Shown: positions 16,759-25,987 of the stretch, piece after piece
How positions within the stretch are numbered: position 1 is the first letter of the stretch
Layout: each line of letters starts with the position of its first letter
Assembly: GCA_944380095.1 (NCBI GenBank)
Contig: CALWGP010000182.1
Span: 1 to 38,395 of the forward strand
Length of the DNA stretch: 38,395 nt
Reading direction: 5' to 3'
Source of the DNA: an uncultured Lachnospiraceae bacterium
GTDB lineage: Bacteria > Bacillota > Clostridia > Lachnospirales > Lachnospiraceae
Notes under the pieces: model-generated
Database searches by the model: none
The model's input: only the letters and a program-made list of their open reading frames with translations
What the model was told of the DNA's origin: nothing
Position numbers and translations under genes: made by a program

Positions 16759-18462
16759 CTATTCCCCCCTCAGAATCTCATAATAGCCCGCAGCATCAGA
16801 GCTCAATTCCTTTGCTATCTCCCCTGTGAATAATGTCATAGATAAAAAAATAACAATAAAAGCGGCAGGAAGCAAAAACCTATATTCGTATAAAGACATT
16901 TTCTGTCTTTTATGCATAATCCGCCCTTCAAACCGCGAAATCATCCAATCTCCGATATAACTGTAAGATGATACCGCGTAAGGAATAAGTAATACAAAAT
17001 AGGAAATCGTATATTGTCCCTTTGCTTCCCAAAACAGGTGAAACAAAAATCCTCCAACAAATATCACTGCGAGGCTTAACCTAAACGGAAGTTCCTTCTC
17101 CTTCCAAAATAATAGGCAATATCCGGCTGCGCCTATCAGTAAAATAAATTCTAAAATATTAAGATATAAAGTCCCAAAATGCGCTCCTCTGGGACTCACC
17201 ATCCATTTGACCCAATCGCTTCTCTCTATCCCTGATTCTCTCCACTGGATGATATTATAGCATTGAAATGTAGGGTTGTTCCACTGTGACGCTGTTTTCT
17301 TAAAAAAGAACGTCGCAGCCTCCCCAGGGTGCATCTTAAAATATGTTAATGTCTGTCGGATATCATCCCTTGCAATTTGTCCCTGTACTTTTGCATCGCA
17401 GCCACTTTCAGAGTAGGAATCATAAACGTATCCATTATACCATCCCGGGGCGCGGCTTTCCGAATCTTGTAATCCCATAGCTACATATCCCCAGTAGCTG
17501 CTTCCCTCCAAAGTATTCCCTGAAACTTTTTCAAAATAAAACCGGATTCCGTTGGTTTGTATCAAAAAGGCAGCAAGCAGTAAAACCGGGATTAAAAAAT
17601 AAATTCGTTTCTTTTTCCGTATCGCTTCTTCGGAAATCAGGATTATCAAACCAATCATAAAAATTAAAGAATTGGTTTTAATCATCACTGCCATCATCAT
17701 AAACAGCACCGATAAGATAGCGTCCATCCACTTTTCTCTTTTAAAAAAATCCAGCATTTTTTTAATGGAGATTACAGAAAGTGCAAGTCCGTATAGATTC
17801 CCATATATAAAAGAAGTATATAATATCAACGGAAAAAAGAATACCCCTGCTGCAAGAATCCCTAACTGTTGCTTTTTTTTCATCCCGAAATGGGACCCTA
17901 TCGCCGACAATCCATGATAAACAACTACAACAGCTACAGCGTTCAGCAATTGAAGAGCGATATAATTTTGACTTCCTATGACGAAAGAGAGAATATAGAA
18001 AAACAAAACCAGCCCCAGCTGATGAACATTTTTCGCAAGGTATCCATCCGCTTCCAATTGCGAGTAATCTCCTGTCCGGAGTTCTGATACCGCATTTTGG
18101 ATAGCTGCCTGGTCAGAGCCGGGAGTGTACTGGCTTGCCAGCAGCCAAATAACAGAAATTCCCATTAAAATAATCAACAACCGGAAACGGCATTTTCGGA
18201 ACAACACAGGATTGACTTCCACTTCGTCCAAAAATCGACAAACGTATCTGTTCTTTTTTATTCCAAACAATATCACCAAAAAGAATGCTGCCGATATCAA
18301 ATTCCACCAAAGCGAATCCCCAAGAAAATATGTCTTCTCATGAATATCAATAAAGCTGGTAAAAAAAGCGGCTATTATTGCCAAACTGACGACAATTGCT
18401 TCGAAGAAATTTGCCACAATCACTTTATAGGCTGTCATGAAAAAGGCGCTCAGGTTTCTCAT
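16759..18462 (-). CDS. GT39-like membrane glycosyltransferase candidate
   Basis: A 567-residue polytopic protein when started at the ATG at 18462; an upstream in-frame start at 18513 would overlap the GtrII-like gene by 38 nt and is less likely. About 12 hydrophobic helices are seen. The first large loop carries SQYTPGSDQAAIQNAVSE, with D117 as the GT-C candidate acid, and KNVHQLGLVLFFYIL follows about 35 residues later, as in PMT-like transferases of Firmicutes. A soluble loop near 325-395 contains an aromatic WGYVAMGLQDSESRAPGWYNGY segment in two pieces. The gene is clearly richer in A+T than the flanking sugar-nucleotide genes. Function is inferred from topology. Confidence 0.75.
   Translation of the reverse strand: MRNLSAFFMTAYKVIVANFFEAIVVSLAIIAAFFTSFIDIHEKTYFLGDSLWWNLISAAFFLVILFGIKKNRYVCRFLDEVEVNPVLFRKCRFRLLIILMGISVIWLLASQYTPGSDQAAIQNAVSELRTGDYSQLEADGYLAKNVHQLGLVLFFYILSFVIGSQNYIALQLLNAVAVVVVYHGLSAIGSHFGMKKKQQLGILAAGVFFFPLILYTSFIYGNLYGLALSVISIKKMLDFFKREKWMDAILSVLFMMMAVMIKTNSLIFMIGLIILISEEAIRKKKRIYFLIPVLLLAAFLIQTNGIRFYFEKVSGNTLEGSSYWGYVAMGLQDSESRAPGWYNGYVYDSYSESGCDAKVQGQIARDDIRQTLTYFKMHPGEAATFFFKKTASQWNNPTFQCYNIIQWRESGIERSDWVKWMVSPRGAHFGTLYLNILEFILLIGAAGYCLLFWKEKELPFRLSLAVIFVGGFLFHLFWEAKGQYTISYFVLLIPYAVSSYSYIGDWMISRFEGRIMHKRQKMSLYEYRFLLPAAFIVIFLSMTLFTGEIAKELSSDAAGYYEILRGE
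16764..16770 (-). promoter_or_regulatory. Ribosome binding site deciding the TTG start of the acyltransferase
   Basis: AGGGGGG on the minus strand, 9 nt before TTG at 16754-16752, inside the last codons of the upstream GT39-like gene. No ATG or GTG in frame has a comparable site. Confidence 0.6.
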
Positions 18463-18475
18463 GCTGTGTTTCCCC

Positions 18476-20026
18476 CTAGTATTCTTCTCCCATCTTAACA
18501 ACCAAAATTCCATTAACCATCTCTATGGAGCCTTCTTCCGGAAATATTGGCATCTCTTCTACTTCTGCCTCTTTCCAGAGTTCTGTCCTCTGTTCTTCCG
18601 TACACAACTTCACCGGAATATTAAGAATATACCGGAAATATGCCTCATAATCCCTGTAATTTTTAATCTGATCGGTTTCCGTCAGTCCCTGCACACCGCT
18701 GGTATTCCCGTTTCCGCTAAACATTTCAAATCCCGGCATCTCTCTCATATTGATTTTTCCCACAAAAGCTACTGTCGTTTCCCCCGGCTTATACCCTTTC
18801 TGTTCCTCCATTTCTGTAACAACCCTGGTCATTAACGACAATGTTTGCTGACGCTCCAAATCTTTCTTCAAATAGCCTGCATTGGCTACAGGAATACCGT
18901 TCCAAATCACAAAAATCACACAGCCTGTCACTGCAGCCAAAATATATTTATCCCGCCGTTTTCCGGCTTCTGCAGCCTTTTGATAGTTCCACTTTCCCAA
19001 AAACAATGCCAGTAAATAGACAAAACAAAATGCATACATCATAAGTCCATGAAGCATTCCGCCGCTCAATACGCTGGAAAGGTTCATTCCCAAAGGCAAT
19101 AAACCTACCAGGCATAAGAAGATTGCTTTTTCCACAATCCCTGTCCGTTTTTCCCTGAACACTGTCAAAATAACTCCGACGGCGCAGATCCCCAGCATCA
19201 GATTAGCAATCGTTACGATGGGAACGGAATACATCGATGCCGGATTCAGGAAATACATCAGCCAATAGTAGTATGCCTTCAGCGTTCCCCAAAATAATTC
19301 TGATAGCGATCCCGAAAGATTTCCCAGCTGTGAAATACTGTTATAGCTGTCGCTAAGAGAAATTCCTGTAAAATAGCAGACACCCTTCGTAAGGAGCAGA
19401 TAAAGTATTCCTCCCCCCATCACCATCAGGACGCCTTTTCCTCCTGCAAGGAGTACTTCCTTCCACCTATTTCCCTCTAAAAGGTCTTTTATGCAGATGA
19501 TCATGATCAACGCGATCACAACGGACAAATAGCTCTGATATAATCCCAGCCCCACAGCAATCAAACACATACCGGGCCATATTCCGTTCCTTTGCTTTTT
19601 CCACAGCCAAACTGCAGCCACCATCAAAAATAAGGCGAACATATCTACATCCAAGTCGTGCAAAAACGTAGCTGTCAAAGCTGTTACAACAGGATTCACG
19701 GTCAGGACTCCCGCCGTCAGAACAATCAGGAGTTTGCTTTCTGCAAAGTCCAAAAGCTGCACAATAAAATAAACCGACAGCGCGATCCAGATCAGCGATA
19801 ACATGCCGATCATCCAGGGAGACGTAAGCATTCCCCGTGTTATATCCCGATAAACCGGGACAAAAATCCTGCCCAGGGAAATTTTCCATTCCGTTTCCGC
19901 CGCCCCGGAATACAGAGCCTCCAGAGAATCATGGGATATCGTAAAATTAAAGAATCCGTATGCGTGTGCTGCCACTCCAAGCAGGAATGTTGGCAGCATA
20001 CATTTTTTTAACAGTTTCACATCCAT
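18476..20026 (-). CDS. GtrII-type (Glucos_trans_II) membrane glucosyltransferase
   Basis: A 516-residue polytopic protein. Early landmarks are FTISHDSLEALYSG (28-41, D33) followed by WKISLGRIFVPVYRD (47-61), then FLHDLDVDMFALFLMVAA (121-138) and GLYQSYLSVV. These fit the Glucos_trans_II family, named after phage GtrII proteins that add glucose from undecaprenyl-phosphate-glucose to O-antigen. The C-terminal ~110 residues form a soluble extracytoplasmic tail. The start ATG shares its A with the TAA stop of the GT4 gene upstream. It would need a GtrB-like donor enzyme, such as the one at 4646-5632. Confidence 0.82.
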   Translation of the reverse strand: MDVKLLKKCMLPTFLLGVAAHAYGFFNFTISHDSLEALYSGAAETEWKISLGRIFVPVYRDITRGMLTSPWMIGMLSLIWIALSVYFIVQLLDFAESKLLIVLTAGVLTVNPVVTALTATFLHDLDVDMFALFLMVAAVWLWKKQRNGIWPGMCLIAVGLGLYQSYLSVVIALIMIICIKDLLEGNRWKEVLLAGGKGVLMVMGGGILYLLLTKGVCYFTGISLSDSYNSISQLGNLSGSLSELFWGTLKAYYYWLMYFLNPASMYSVPIVTIANLMLGICAVGVILTVFREKRTGIVEKAIFLCLVGLLPLGMNLSSVLSGGMLHGLMMYAFCFVYLLALFLGKWNYQKAAEAGKRRDKYILAAVTGCVIFVIWNGIPVANAGYLKKDLERQQTLSLMTRVVTEMEEQKGYKPGETTVAFVGKINMREMPGFEMFSGNGNTSGVQGLTETDQIKNYRDYEAYFRYILNIPVKLCTEEQRTELWKEAEVEEMPIFPEEGSIEMVNGILVVKMGEEY

Positions 20027-21180
20027 TATCTGCCCTGCACTTCTTTCTGCCGCTTCCGTATTTCTTCCACCACCCCGTAATACCGGTCAAACTGGAAGTT
20101 TTCTTTTACATGTTTATATGCAGCCTCTCCCATTTTTTTCAGGTTCTCCCGGTCGCAAAGGATCCGTTCCATTTTTTCTTCCAGATCCTTTTGGTCGCAG
20201 TCCCGAAACACATATCCGGTTTTTCCTTCCACAATATAGTTTGCTGTTCCGTTGTCGCTTCCGCTGATAACCGGGATGGAGAAAGCCATTCCTTCGATGA
20301 CGGTGATGGAGGCCGGTTCTCCCGTACTGGGAATGACATAGAGATCCGCTTTCCCATACTCTTCCATCACCCTCGTTTTGTTCAGATTGCAGTAAAAAGT
20401 CACCCTGTCATCCAGCCCATGTTCTTTTACATAAGCGGTAATTTTGTCGTAATACTCTTGATGGAAATGGTTGGACAGCTCCCCGGCAATTGTCAGATGC
20501 AGCGGATATTTCTCCCCCAGCTTTTCCACCGCACGGACCATCATCCACAAATTCTTGCGTTCCTGATATTTCCCGATACAAAATATATTGATCCTGTCAT
20601 TTCTGAAATAAACCTTTTCCTCCGGCGACATCTGCGGCTCCATCAGGAAGGGAGCCCAATAACTGTCTTTGTCTTTTACTTTCCCCTCATAACTGGTTCC
20701 AATCACATCTGTAGGGGTCATCCTGAAGCGCGGAGTAAGCCTGCGCACGATCCGGTGCGGCAGATCGTCTTTGAAATGATAGTCCCATACCGGGCTCAGA
20801 TTATAAAGTATCGTAGGGATTCCATAGTGTCGGCAGATTGCGTTCATGCAGATACAGTAAATGGATCTCTCCCTCAAAATCGCCACATCCGGCTGAAACT
20901 CCCGGATCTTTTTCGCCATTTTCAAAATGGGCGGCCACCCGCATTTCAGCCGCATATCCATGGCAAAGGGCCGCTTCCTGAAAAGTACGTTCACATAGAA
21001 TTTATCGATCAGGCGAAACAATGCCCCATATCCCATGACCACGGGTTTTACCCAGGTATAATCTTCAATTTTCCCCTCATACTGACTGATAAAGCAAATC
21101 TCATGCCCGTTTTCTTTCCAGCCCTTCATAATGGTATTCTGGTTGGTATGGTATCGATGGGACATATATAATACTCTCAT
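20026..21180 (-). CDS. Family 4 glycosyltransferase (GT-B fold)
   Basis: A 384-residue retaining glycosyltransferase. It starts MRVLYMSHRYHTNQNTIMKG. The C-terminal domain has IFCIGKYQERKNLWMMVRAV (199-218), TIAGE (230-234) and the E-x7-E motif of family 4 in EPASITVIEG (E288, E296). I placed the start at 21180 because it is the family N-terminus and lies 4 nt after the stop of the upstream GT4 with GAGGAG before it; an in-frame extension of 41 residues into that gene has no homology I can recognise. It has no membrane helices and probably extends the lipid-linked oligosaccharide in the cytoplasm. Confidence 0.9.
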   Translation of the reverse strand: MRVLYMSHRYHTNQNTIMKGWKENGHEICFISQYEGKIEDYTWVKPVVMGYGALFRLIDKFYVNVLFRKRPFAMDMRLKCGWPPILKMAKKIREFQPDVAILRERSIYCICMNAICRHYGIPTILYNLSPVWDYHFKDDLPHRIVRRLTPRFRMTPTDVIGTSYEGKVKDKDSYWAPFLMEPQMSPEEKVYFRNDRINIFCIGKYQERKNLWMMVRAVEKLGEKYPLHLTIAGELSNHFHQEYYDKITAYVKEHGLDDRVTFYCNLNKTRVMEEYGKADLYVIPSTGEPASITVIEGMAFSIPVISGSDNGTANYIVEGKTGYVFRDCDQKDLEEKMERILCDRENLKKMGEAAYKHVKENFQFDRYYGVVEEIRKRQKEVQGR

Positions 21181-21184
21181 GCCG

Positions 21185-22240
21185 CTATACTCCTCTTCTC
21201 GCTGCTTCCAGGAAACGGTCCGCAATCCTCTCCACCGTACATTCCGAACGAATTTTCCTGGCATTTTGGGACAGTTTTTGAGCCAGCGCAGGATCTTTGG
21301 CAACCTGTTTCATTGCCGCTGCCAAAGCCTGCGCATCTTTCATGGGAACCAACAGTCCGTTTACCCCATCCTGAATGGAAGTACGGCTTCCGCCGATGGG
21401 ACAGTCCGTAGAAATAACCGGCATTCCCATGGCCATAGCTTCCAGCATGGAATTGGAAATTCCCTCATAATCCGACGACAGTACGAACATACTGCTGTCC
21501 CGTATTTCCTCCCGGGCATTGCTGCAAAAACCGTGGAAAATCACCTGACTTTCCAATCCTTTTTCTCGCGCCAGCTCTTTTAACTCTCCTTCCAGAATCC
21601 CTTTTCCATAAATATCCAGCGTATAGTCCGGAAAGTCCCGGCTGAAAATAGAAAAGGCTTCGATCAGCAGCCGGTGATTTTTCTGGTTCTCCAAACGGCC
21701 GATCGTGGAAATGCTCTTGCGCCGCGTTCCCTCAAAGGGCTCCGGCACAGCGCTGTCCAAAGGATTACCGATCACGCAAGCCTTCTTTTGAATCGCCTTC
21801 GGGAAACAGGTCACCGCCTCCTGCGTCTGACAGACCAGACGATAGGCAAACCGGTAGAAGAAGTCCCGGTAAGTTTTATGGTCGCAGGACCTGGGATCAA
21901 TACGTTCCGAAACCAGCATATTCCTTTTCATAAACAACGTGGACAAAACCACAAAACCCGTGCCATAGGTGCTGAAGGAAAAAATCGTACATCCCTTATT
22001 TTTCCGGAAATAGTCCCTCATAAACCGAAGCCGTCTGATACGGACTTCCATGTCCCCGCCGGAGGCCTCCCCTGCGGAAACGGTCTCTACTCTGGAGTCC
22101 AGCGGATAGGCCTGCTGGTGTCCCGCAAAAGAAAGAATCGCGGTTTCAATTCCCCGTTTCACGAATTCATTGGCCAGCAGGGAAATCACCCGCTCCGATC
22201 CCCCTCCTGCCATATCCGGAACCACAAATACAATCTTCAT
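21185..22240 (-). CDS. Family 4 glycosyltransferase, GalNAc/capsule type
   Basis: A 351-residue GT-B protein. The N-terminus VVPDMAGGGSERVISLLANEF (split at residues 6-26) carries the glycine-rich GGGSERV of PglH/PglJ- and capsule-type GT4 enzymes. GRLENQKNHRLLIEAF (181-196), YGKGILEGEL (211-220) and EGISNSMLEAMAMGMP (259-274) follow, the last holding the E-x7-E pair E259/E267, and GGSRTSIQDGVNG closes the nucleotide site. The ATG overlaps the ABC transporter stop by 4 nt. It should add a hexose or hexosamine to the lipid-linked intermediate before flipping. Confidence 0.9.
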   Translation of the reverse strand: MKIVFVVPDMAGGGSERVISLLANEFVKRGIETAILSFAGHQQAYPLDSRVETVSAGEASGGDMEVRIRRLRFMRDYFRKNKGCTIFSFSTYGTGFVVLSTLFMKRNMLVSERIDPRSCDHKTYRDFFYRFAYRLVCQTQEAVTCFPKAIQKKACVIGNPLDSAVPEPFEGTRRKSISTIGRLENQKNHRLLIEAFSIFSRDFPDYTLDIYGKGILEGELKELAREKGLESQVIFHGFCSNAREEIRDSSMFVLSSDYEGISNSMLEAMAMGMPVISTDCPIGGSRTSIQDGVNGLLVPMKDAQALAAAMKQVAKDPALAQKLSQNARKIRSECTVERIADRFLEAARRGV

Positions 22241-24006
22241 CCCTGCTCATTTTCCTCCTTCATTTCAGGAAAAACTTCTTCTTTCGCTTTGGGCAGTACT
22301 TTTCCCCCCGCCACTTCATAGATCATATCCACATTTCGAATGGTAGTCAGTCTGTGGGCAATAATCAGAATCGTCTTCGTCCCCTGCAGGTTATCGATCG
22401 CTTCCATCACAGCTGATTCCGTCTCATTATCCAGAGCCGATGTCGCTTCATCCAAAACCAGCACTTCCGGATCATGGTACAGCGCCCTGGCGATCCCGAT
22501 TCGCTGCCTTTGACCGCCGGAAAGGCGTACGCCTCTGTCTCCTACCACGGTATCCAGTCCCTCCGGCAGATTTTCCACAAACTCATACAATTGGGCCTTT
22601 TTCAGCGCCTGCTCAATAGCGCTTTCATCGATCTCGTCCGGCTCAATCCCAAATGCGATATTGTTCCGGATCGTATCATCGGACAGGTAAATCACCTGCG
22701 GTATGTAGCCCAGTTCTTTCTGCCATACATAGGGATGTTTGTGGATATTCAGATCATCTGCCAGCACTTTCCCGTATTGGGGCTGTAAAAGACCCAGAAT
22801 AATATCCACCATCGTGGTTTTTCCCGCTCCGGAAGGACCGATAAACGCCACTGTTTTTCCCTTCGGGATGGTAAAGGATGCCTTATCGATTACCATTTCC
22901 TCTGCATCCGGATAATGGTAGCATACGTTGGACACGGAAATTTCCTTACGGAAATCCCAGTCCATTTCTTCTTTTACTTTTGCTTCCGGTTCCTCTTCAA
23001 TCGCCTTCAGGTCATGATAAATCAGGTCCAGAGACGGCAGGGAATAAAGAATATCTGCCACATGCTCATTGATCTTTCCCACGGAAGGAAGCAGACGGAA
23101 CGCCGCCACTGCGAATACTGTCAGCTGCGGAATAAAGGTAGTAAAATCGTCCTTCTGTCCCCAGAACATTTTGATCAATACTGCCAGCAAAAGTCCCGTC
23201 ATACAGACTGTTTCCACAAAATATTTTGGAAGTGTTGCAATCAGGCGATTGATCCGAAGACCGTGCACATATTTTTTATAATTTCCTTCATAGGCATTTA
23301 TAAAGAAATCTTCCCTGTTTAAAATTTTAAGTTCCTTAATTCCTCCTAAAGACTGATTCACCCACTGATACAGATTTGCTTTATAAATTTGGCACTGTTT
23401 CCCTAAATTTTTCGAAAAATTACGAGAAATCGTAGTAAAAATCAGAAGACTTAATATAAGCAACGCTACTACAGTAACCGCAATGGATTTGCTCGTCATA
23501 AACAGGTATACGCCCAGCGTTGCACATACCGCAATCTCTGCTACCAGCTCCATCGCATGGATAATGCCTTTCGTAAACAAATCTGTATCTTCCTGCAAGC
23601 TTCTCTGCAATACTGCAATATTATGGCTCAAATGAAACGTATATGGTTCCTGAATATAAGTTTTCAGCAGTTTTGTAGAAATCTTTAATTGAATTCCATA
23701 GGAAAATTTATAGATCCAGTTTTTTTGCAGCGCTAAAAATATATTTTTAAAAACGTAAATAAAAATAATACTTCCTGTCAGGGCAGCTAAAAAATAATCG
23801 GATGATTGAAAATGAAAAAGATCATAAATACTTTTTAAATACCATTTTTCGGAAATAGACTCAGGATCCATAAGCACATTGATAAATGGTGTAAAAATTG
23901 CAACTCCTGTTAACTCCAGAAAACTCCCTATTATAATTCCGAACAGGATAAATACCATCTTTACCTTATCCTTACCGCGAAAAATATAATTCAATTCTTT
24001 CAGCAT
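22237..24006 (-). CDS. ABC flippase/exporter, fused permease and ATPase (PglK/MsbA-like)
   Basis: A 589-residue half-transporter: six membrane helices in about 17-310, then the ATPase domain. Walker A is GPSGAGKTT (390-398), the signature LSGGQRQRIGIARAL (495-509), Walker B VLVLDEATSALD (515-526) and the switch histidine H551. A two-copy assembly would move a lipid-linked oligosaccharide or a lipid across the membrane, as PglK does in N-glycan loci. The neighbouring GT4s and the nearby Wzy/WaaL-like gene support a flippase role over drug export. The permease half (23300-24006) is much richer in A+T than the ATPase half. Its ATG has AAAGGGG ahead. Confidence 0.9.
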   Translation of the reverse strand: MLKELNYIFRGKDKVKMVFILFGIIIGSFLELTGVAIFTPFINVLMDPESISEKWYLKSIYDLFHFQSSDYFLAALTGSIIFIYVFKNIFLALQKNWIYKFSYGIQLKISTKLLKTYIQEPYTFHLSHNIAVLQRSLQEDTDLFTKGIIHAMELVAEIAVCATLGVYLFMTSKSIAVTVVALLILSLLIFTTISRNFSKNLGKQCQIYKANLYQWVNQSLGGIKELKILNREDFFINAYEGNYKKYVHGLRINRLIATLPKYFVETVCMTGLLLAVLIKMFWGQKDDFTTFIPQLTVFAVAAFRLLPSVGKINEHVADILYSLPSLDLIYHDLKAIEEEPEAKVKEEMDWDFRKEISVSNVCYHYPDAEEMVIDKASFTIPKGKTVAFIGPSGAGKTTMVDIILGLLQPQYGKVLADDLNIHKHPYVWQKELGYIPQVIYLSDDTIRNNIAFGIEPDEIDESAIEQALKKAQLYEFVENLPEGLDTVVGDRGVRLSGGQRQRIGIARALYHDPEVLVLDEATSALDNETESAVMEAIDNLQGTKTILIIAHRLTTIRNVDMIYEVAGGKVLPKAKEEVFPEMKEENEQG

Positions 24007-24051
24007 CCCGATCCCCTTTCATGTGTTAAATAAGCCGTCAGACGGACTGTA

Positions 24052-24909
24052 TCATTTAATTTCTTTTATTACTTCCTGCCAGTACCGTCCGTATCCTGCT
24101 TCCAGATTAGCCTGCTTTCCGAAAACGGAATGCTTTTCCAGCTTCACTTTTTCCTGTGCGCCCCGAAGGAACCATTCGTACTCCATATCCAGGTTCCCGA
24201 TATCGATCACCCTCCGGCCGCTGTGAAACAAATCTTCTGCCAGCAGTTTGGCCGCAGGGCCCAATGACAGCAGGTAAAGACTGTCCTGCGGCATTTCCAG
24301 ACAGGCGTTTCGGATTTCTTCCAGCTTTTCTCCTGCGTTCTGGGCAGGACACAGAATCCTGCGCACCCGTGCCGCTCCATCCAGCAGATCGTTTCCTGCG
24401 CCGTTATGCGTCCCGGCTCCTTCCACCACGATCACATCTTTCCCTTCCCACAGCTTCCGGATTTTGGAAAACCATCCGGCCGCCCGGTTTTGATCCGCAA
24501 AATTAAAATACGGGCGGGAAACATAGGCGTTTCCATAGGTTTTGTGCAGATTGCAGTGCCGATCGTACACCCTGCCAAAAAACAGCAGATGATCTTTCCA
24601 GAACTGCCGGCCGCTTTTCCGATACTGGGAAAGACCGTTAAAAATGTCCGGAATTGCCACCATCAGCCCGTCTTCCCTATATTCCAGTATTTCCGCCAGA
24701 CGCTGTGAGAGCTTTGGCATATACTTTTGAAAATACAGGCTTTTCCCCCGGATCATCACGATCTCACCGTCTCCGAACCGGACAAGGCTCTTCTCCGTAT
24801 TCAGCAGTTCATCCAGGGTTTCATCAATGGTCATTACCCTGATTTTCGTTTTGTTTCGGCGCAGCCGGTAGGAAATGTCCGCCAGGACTGCTTTTATTTT
24901 CTCTTTCAT
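24052..24909 (-). CDS. GT-D fold glycosyltransferase (SP_1767 / DUF1792 type)
   Basis: A 285-residue protein of the family first described as DUF1792, whose streptococcal member is a GT-D fold glucosyltransferase acting on a glycoprotein. Signature segments are RFGDGEIVMIRGKSL (44-58), VVEGAGTHNGAGNDLLDGA (161-179), RILCPAQNA (184-192), LLSLGPAAKLLAEDLF (213-228) and IDIGNLDMEYEWFLRGA (235-251). The acid in RFGDGE (D47, E49) and those in GNLDMEYE are the conserved metal/nucleotide residues. Its start overlaps the radical SAM gene by 4 nt, so the two are made together. It probably adds a hexose in the cytoplasm; the acceptor is unknown. Confidence 0.87.
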   Translation of the reverse strand: MKEKIKAVLADISYRLRRNKTKIRVMTIDETLDELLNTEKSLVRFGDGEIVMIRGKSLYFQKYMPKLSQRLAEILEYREDGLMVAIPDIFNGLSQYRKSGRQFWKDHLLFFGRVYDRHCNLHKTYGNAYVSRPYFNFADQNRAAGWFSKIRKLWEGKDVIVVEGAGTHNGAGNDLLDGAARVRRILCPAQNAGEKLEEIRNACLEMPQDSLYLLSLGPAAKLLAEDLFHSGRRVIDIGNLDMEYEWFLRGAQEKVKLEKHSVFGKQANLEAGYGRYWQEVIKEIK

Positions 24910-25931
24910 TTTTTCTTTCTGTCCTGTACTTCCGGAATAAATTTATTTTCTTTCAGGCTGTATTTTCCGCCCTTTAAAAATTTATGCTTAATAACCCACC
25001 AGCCGGGCACCCAGATATATTTGTGCATGGCCGGGGAAGCGCTTCCGATCATCCAGCAGTTACGGTCGCACTTTTTCGTACATTCCCTCACCTGCCGGGC
25101 CTGATTTGAATTCCACAATTCGTCCCAGCTTTGTTCTTTCAGATTGCCCATAACGGCTTTCTTCGCCATGCCGTTACAGGGAATGACGTCGCAAAACGGA
25201 TCGATGAAAAACGCGTTCCGGGACATATCACAGGGCAAAAGCCTTTTATTGCCGTAAATGTAATTGATCAGTCCATGATTGAAGTAAGCGCGGAACCACT
25301 TCTTGGGCGAATTGCTTCTGAGCAGTTCATTGATCAGCTTTTCAAAATTCCGAGACACTTTCAGTTTATCGTCGATCTTGTTATCCGTTTTCCGGAAATA
25401 AAAGGAATTATGCAGCGTCGCGGTAGCAAACTCCATCCCCATATCATTGGCGATATGATAAAGGGGGACCAGATCCTCACAGTTCATATCCTGCACGGTC
25501 ATCCCAAATCCCACGTCCGGATGCCCCATTTCCACCAGGGTCTTCAGCGTAGTATATCCCCGGTTAAAGCCGTCCGGAATCCCTCTGATTTTATCGTTGG
25601 TTTCCTGCAGGCCTTCGATGCTGATCCGGATTCCCACTTTGGGAAATTCTTTGCACAGGGCGATAATCCGGTCTGTAAAATAACCATTCGTCGAAATAAC
25701 GATGCGATCGGACTTTTTATACAGTTCCCTCACGATTTCCGGAATGTCCTTCCGGATAAAGGGCTCGCCGCCCGTAATATTGGTAAACGCCATTTCCGGC
25801 AGCTTTTTAATCTCTTCCAGTGTGATTTCTTCTTCCGGCCTTGTCGGATCCTTAAAACAATCGCACATATTGCATCTGGCATTGCAGCGATAGGTTACGA
25901 TAACTGTTCCGTATAATGTTCTTCTTCCCAT
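24906..25931 (-). CDS. Radical SAM/SPASM-domain protein
   Basis: A 341-residue iron-sulfur enzyme. The radical SAM cluster motif is YRCNARCNMC (C16, C20, C23), with GGEP at 54-57 and STNGYFTD at 80-87. The C-terminal region has six cysteines (C234, C247, C252, C284, C288, C292) ordered like a SPASM or twitch auxiliary-cluster domain, including ECTKKCDRNC. The closing 40 residues are basic and aromatic. It has its own candidate extended -10 promoter and is coupled by a 4-nt overlap to the GT-D enzyme. No peptide precursor gene is seen next to it, so a ribosomal-peptide role is unlikely. Sugar epimerisation, dehydrogenation or another modification in glycan synthesis is possible but unproven. 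Confidence 0.87.
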   Translation of the reverse strand: MGRRTLYGTVIVTYRCNARCNMCDCFKDPTRPEEEITLEEIKKLPEMAFTNITGGEPFIRKDIPEIVRELYKKSDRIVISTNGYFTDRIIALCKEFPKVGIRISIEGLQETNDKIRGIPDGFNRGYTTLKTLVEMGHPDVGFGMTVQDMNCEDLVPLYHIANDMGMEFATATLHNSFYFRKTDNKIDDKLKVSRNFEKLINELLRSNSPKKWFRAYFNHGLINYIYGNKRLLPCDMSRNAFFIDPFCDVIPCNGMAKKAVMGNLKEQSWDELWNSNQARQVRECTKKCDRNCWMIGSASPAMHKYIWVPGWWVIKHKFLKGGKYSLKENKFIPEVQDRKKK

Positions 25932-25966
25932 GTCCTCTTCCTCTGCTTTTCTTGTCTGTCGTTGGT

Positions 25967-25975
25967 ATTATACCA
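25967..25975 (-). promoter_or_regulatory. Extended -10 promoter element upstream of the radical SAM gene
   Basis: On the minus strand TGG-TATAAT (25975-25967) is a perfect -10 with the TGN extension, 36 nt before the ATG at 25931. There is no good -35 at 17 nt, where the sequence belongs to the end of the GT4 gene, but extended -10 promoters can work without one. It sits in the second largest gap (56 nt) of the minus-strand series. Confidence 0.5.
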
Positions 25976-25987
25976 TATCTTCCCCTG

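Noticed and set aside
19960..21171. Plus-strand open frame of 403 codons opposite the GtrII-like and GT4 genes
   Set aside because: It crosses a junction between two well-supported minus genes and shows no recognisable domain; an antisense shadow.
24031..24047. Short inverted repeat (CCGTC/GACGG) between the GT-D and ABC genes as a terminator
   Set aside because: The arms are almost touching, leaving no workable loop, and no T-run follows on the minus strand.
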